The notes beneath the pieces were generated by a model. That model had not been told where the DNA came from and made no database searches. It saw only the letters and a program-made list of their open reading frames with translations. Shown here one piece after another: positions 61,300 through 64,000 of a DNA stretch of 64,000 bases. The DNA is from Flavobacterium sp. PMTSA4. Its GTDB lineage: Bacteria; Bacteroidota; Bacteroidia; Flavobacteriales; Flavobacteriaceae. A program made the translations under genes and the position numbers. The stretch covers positions 1 through 64,000 of the forward strand of contig NZ_CP134890.1 of NCBI RefSeq assembly GCF_032098525.1. Reading direction: 5' to 3'. Position 1 is the first letter of the stretch. Each line of letters opens with the position of its first letter.

Positions 61300-63780
61300 T
61301 TATCTTTTGATAATTTTTCTATCTATAATACCTTGATTGGTATATACTTTAACAAAGTAAGTACCAGTATTTAAATCGCTCATGTCAATAGTTCTAATGT
61401 CACCATTAGCATTTTTAACTAATTGACCCAGAAGATTGTAAACCGCTACTTTTTCAATACTACTAGAATTAGAAGTAGTAATGTTTAATTCATTAGTTAC
61501 AGGATTAGGATATAAAGTCAGTTTCGGACTATTGTTAATTTCTCCAACACCTAAAGCGGTATATTCTGTTTTGATATAAAATAAGTTTGCAACACTTCCT
61601 TTAGTGATAGCATGCGCACCAGCTGGCACAGAAGGTATAATTACTACTCCATTTGAAGCCGTATATGAAACATTATCAAGTTTAATTGTTCCGCTAAACG
61701 TTGGGTCAAACACTAATGTTAAAGTAGAAACATCAGGTGTGGTATAACTAACATTAGTAGCTGATTCTACTTTCATACGAGCTGTAAGTGTCAATCCATC
61801 GTAAGTAGTTGAACCAGCAGTAGAATTCATGTTACAACTTGTAAACGTGTAGAATGTACTGTTTAAAGTTTGTAAAGTAAAATTATGAATTTCATCACCA
61901 TTAGGAACATTTGTAGTTGCAATAGTTCCAGAACCAGAAACAGGTGTTCCAGTTGGTCCACTGGTTGTAACTGTAAAAGTAACATCGCCAGTTGGAGTAC
62001 CAGAAACAGTAACGGTTCTAGCAGTCATGTCTTTAACAAAGTCAATTCCATTTGATGGTAAACCTGTAACGGTTACATCAGTAGCAGTTCCTCCCCAAGT
62101 GAAAACCATGTCTGTCATTGCACCGCTTAAAACGGTTTGGTCGTTATTATTTGGGATTATCAAAGTTTGAGAACTTGTAGTTGATGGTGCATCACCTTGA
62201 ATAGAAACAATACCAGATGAATAGTTGTTTAATAAAGCAGCTAATCCTGTATTTACAGTAGAAGAAGGATCGTCAACAGCATTGTTAAATGTCCAGCTGA
62301 TATCTCCACCACCAACACGACCAGAAAAAGCAATAACTTTATCTTTAGCTACTGTTGGGTCATCAACAACCAATGAATTTACATATAAAGTAGGATTGGT
62401 GTCAAAGTTATTATAAGAAGTTCCACCAAGTAAAGCAGTAATAGAACTTGGAACGGTTTGACTTCTAGTGGTTACTTCGTAAGCATCAAACTGCACAGGA
62501 TAATTAGTTGCATCATAAGGTACATATCTTGTTTGACCACTCATCACGTTGTTGAAAGCTTTAATGATACCTCCTTCTTCACCAGAAAAAGTTCCCACGG
62601 AGCCATTATAGATGTCAGTTCCTTGTTGAGAAATCAACATTGGATATTTACAATTTCTAAAATAATTACCTTCTAAGAAAAGAGAAGAAGCCATTGTAGA
62701 ACCTGCACCATATTTAGAATTTCCATCAAAATAATTGTTGTATACGTGAGCAGAATATGTACGAACACGAGGATGACGCGAATCAGAATGGTCATACCAG
62801 TTGTGGTGATAAGTAGCATATAAACCAGGTCCGCTCTCGCTTAAGCCCAATAAGTTTGATTTACCTGTATCCCAGAAGTGATTGTAGGACATAGTTACGT
62901 AAGTTGATCTTTTGCAATCTAAAGCGCCATCGCCTTTTGCTTGGTCGGCATCGCCACCAGCTGCACCATAAAACATATCACAATTGTGAACCCAAATATG
63001 GTCGTTGTCTTGTTGTAAACCAACATTATCACCTTCGCTGGCATTTGTTAACATGAAGCCAAGGTTTCTAATTTCAATATTAGAACCTTTCTTAACACGA
63101 ACTCCCCAACCATTTACAAGAGCATCTGAACCTACGCCTTCAAAAGTAATAGAGCTGTTAATATTATTTTTGTTTTCAATAACAATGTCTCCATTCAACA
63201 TATAGTTTAAATCAGTGATGTTACCAATTAATCTAACGGATAATGGACGAGTATCAAGCCCTTTTTTGAATCCATCTAAAATGGTTTGCAAACCCACGCA
63301 AGGATTAACAGTAGCACCAGTAACATTCATAGAAACGGTGTTCTTGTTATTTTGAGTAATGTATAAAACTACAGCGTTCGCTTTTAATGTACCATTAAGA
63401 TTGTAAGCACCAGGAATTCTTCCGCCTTCAAAAGCAAAACCGTTTCTATCGTGAGCGGAAACAGTAATATTATTAGAAACACTTGGAGTTCCTTCAACTC
63501 CACCCGTAACAGGAACAACTTTAATAGTATAGGTTCCAGGAGCAAGCCCTAAAACATCAGCACGATAGTAGCTTCCGTAGTTACGAATTAGTTGCGTATC
63601 AATAATTTGATTTGTGAAAGTACCGCCAGTATAATATACATTATAACTGTCTGCACCAGCTACAGGTTCCCATTTAACATAAGCACATTCCATCCAACCA
63701 GAAGATTGTATTATTACAGGTTGAGCCCATAAGTTAATTGAGGCAAACATGATTGTAACATAAAATAAGATTCTTTTCAT
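61300..63780 (-). CDS. Large secreted pectate lyase (PL1) with Fn3 and type IX sorting domains
   Basis: 826 residues with a signal peptide (1-19). Residues ~25-105 are a fibronectin-III-like module (CAYVKWEPVAGADSYNVYYTGG). The PL1 helix spans ~115-490: IWVHNCDMFYG (in place of WVDH), GDGALDCKRSTYVTMSYNHF (calcium-binding acids) and the catalytic Arg region SDSRHPRVRTYSAHVYNNYF. Two Ig-like modules follow (~530-620 and 630-740). The C-terminal ~80 residues are a type A sorting domain ending TGTYFVKVYTNQGIIDRKIIKR. It cuts pectate outside the cell. Its promoter carries a LacI operator. Confidence 0.93.
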   Translation of the reverse strand: MKRILFYVTIMFASINLWAQPVIIQSSGWMECAYVKWEPVAGADSYNVYYTGGTFTNQIIDTQLIRNYGSYYRADVLGLAPGTYTIKVVPVTGGVEGTPSVSNNITVSAHDRNGFAFEGGRIPGAYNLNGTLKANAVVLYITQNNKNTVSMNVTGATVNPCVGLQTILDGFKKGLDTRPLSVRLIGNITDLNYMLNGDIVIENKNNINSSITFEGVGSDALVNGWGVRVKKGSNIEIRNLGFMLTNASEGDNVGLQQDNDHIWVHNCDMFYGAAGGDADQAKGDGALDCKRSTYVTMSYNHFWDTGKSNLLGLSESGPGLYATYHHNWYDHSDSRHPRVRTYSAHVYNNYFDGNSKYGAGSTMASSLFLEGNYFRNCKYPMLISQQGTDIYNGSVGTFSGEEGGIIKAFNNVMSGQTRYVPYDATNYPVQFDAYEVTTRSQTVPSSITALLGGTSYNNFDTNPTLYVNSLVVDDPTVAKDKVIAFSGRVGGGDISWTFNNAVDDPSSTVNTGLAALLNNYSSGIVSIQGDAPSTTSSQTLIIPNNNDQTVLSGAMTDMVFTWGGTATDVTVTGLPSNGIDFVKDMTARTVTVSGTPTGDVTFTVTTSGPTGTPVSGSGTIATTNVPNGDEIHNFTLQTLNSTFYTFTSCNMNSTAGSTTYDGLTLTARMKVESATNVSYTTPDVSTLTLVFDPTFSGTIKLDNVSYTASNGVVIIPSVPAGAHAITKGSVANLFYIKTEYTALGVGEINNSPKLTLYPNPVTNELNITTSNSSSIEKVAVYNLLGQLVKNANGDIRTIDMSDLNTGTYFVKVYTNQGIIDRKIIKR

Positions 63781-63833
63781 AGTTTTTTTAATTGTTAAAA
63801 GTTTTATCGTTTTTCTTGCTGGTTTGGGTTTTG

Positions 63834-63855
63834 TGCAATCGATTGCGCAAAAGTA
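63834..63855 (-). promoter_or_regulatory. LacI operator on the -7 element of the large PL1 gene
   Basis: On the minus strand TACTTTTG (63855-63848), then CG, then CAATCGATTGCA (63845-63834). Same geometry as the other sites. Confidence 0.77.
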
Positions 63856-64000
63856 TAATTCTTTTTCTATTAGGCAAATAAAATTTCAAAAGAGATGTGT
63901 TAAAATACTAATTATTATAGATTTAAATTATAAATAATATAATTTTCAGTGTTTTTTTTACAGAATATGAATATTTTTGTTTTTAAATTGCTTTACATTA

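Noticed and set aside
1..64000. tRNA, rRNA and known riboswitches
   Set aside because: No cloverleaf with CCA-type end, rRNA core or recognisable riboswitch consensus was seen by reading; a tRNAscan or Rfam search could not be run.

Overview
The window looks like chromosomal DNA of a Flavobacterium-type member of the Bacteroidota. The evidence is AT-rich DNA, promoter -7 elements of the form TAnnTTTG, no Shine-Dalgarno signals, a fused CcoN/CcoO oxidase subunit, a SusC/SusD pair, and type IX secretion sorting domains on secreted enzymes.

Layout. (1) 1-5064: the 5' part of a very large secreted protein with HYR/Ig-like repeats and a LamG domain (minus strand), with a small exported protein upstream. 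(2) 5433-15920: microaerobic respiration. An Fnr/Crp regulator is divergent from the copper ATPase ccoI. Two small unrelated genes follow, then ccoS-ccoNO-ccoQ-ccoP-ccoG-ccoH, a TauE/SafE-like membrane protein and a DUF465 protein. The promoters of ccoI and ccoS carry the same palindromic operator at exactly the same distance from the -7 element. (3) 16146-18756: small accessory genes, including VOC, SnoaL-like and regulatory-like-domain proteins. (4) 19329-26968: an integron-like cassette array. Five cassettes lie in one orientation, each ending in an attC-like inverted repeat. They carry a small membrane protein, a ClC channel, an EF-Tu-like domain, a serine hydrolase, and a two-gene pair (zinc-ribbon membrane protein plus uracil-DNA-glycosylase-like protein). 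They sit next to a tyrosine recombinase that lacks the insertion typical of IntI. The recombinase gene is split by a ~289-bp GIY-YIG element with 20-bp terminal inverted repeats. (5) 26969-27906: gene-free DNA with terminators, a direct repeat and a 21-bp minisatellite. (6) 27907-31350: aminotransferase class V, rhomboid protease, SIMPL-domain protein and a lipoprotein.

(7) 31551-63855: a pectin utilisation locus. Outer-membrane uptake (SusC/SusD) and secreted or surface enzymes (two PL1, PL10, CE8, GH28, GH105 and an esterase) break pectin down. An 11-gene operon (exuT-kduI-kduD-uxaC-kdgF-two PfkB kinases-yhcH-eda-uxaB-uxaA) converts both saturated galacturonate and unsaturated uronates to 2-keto-3-deoxygluconate, then to pyruvate and glyceraldehyde-3-phosphate. 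A LacI-family repressor is encoded in the middle. Five promoters carry a YAATCGATTRCA operator placed exactly two bases after the -7 element, and a sixth copy precedes lacI, so the locus reads as one LacI regulon.

The most novel part is the cassette array. It obeys the integron rule that each cassette's first bases repeat in inverted form at the start of its own attC, yet it is served by a XerC/D-like integrase that has itself been broken by a second kind of mobile element.
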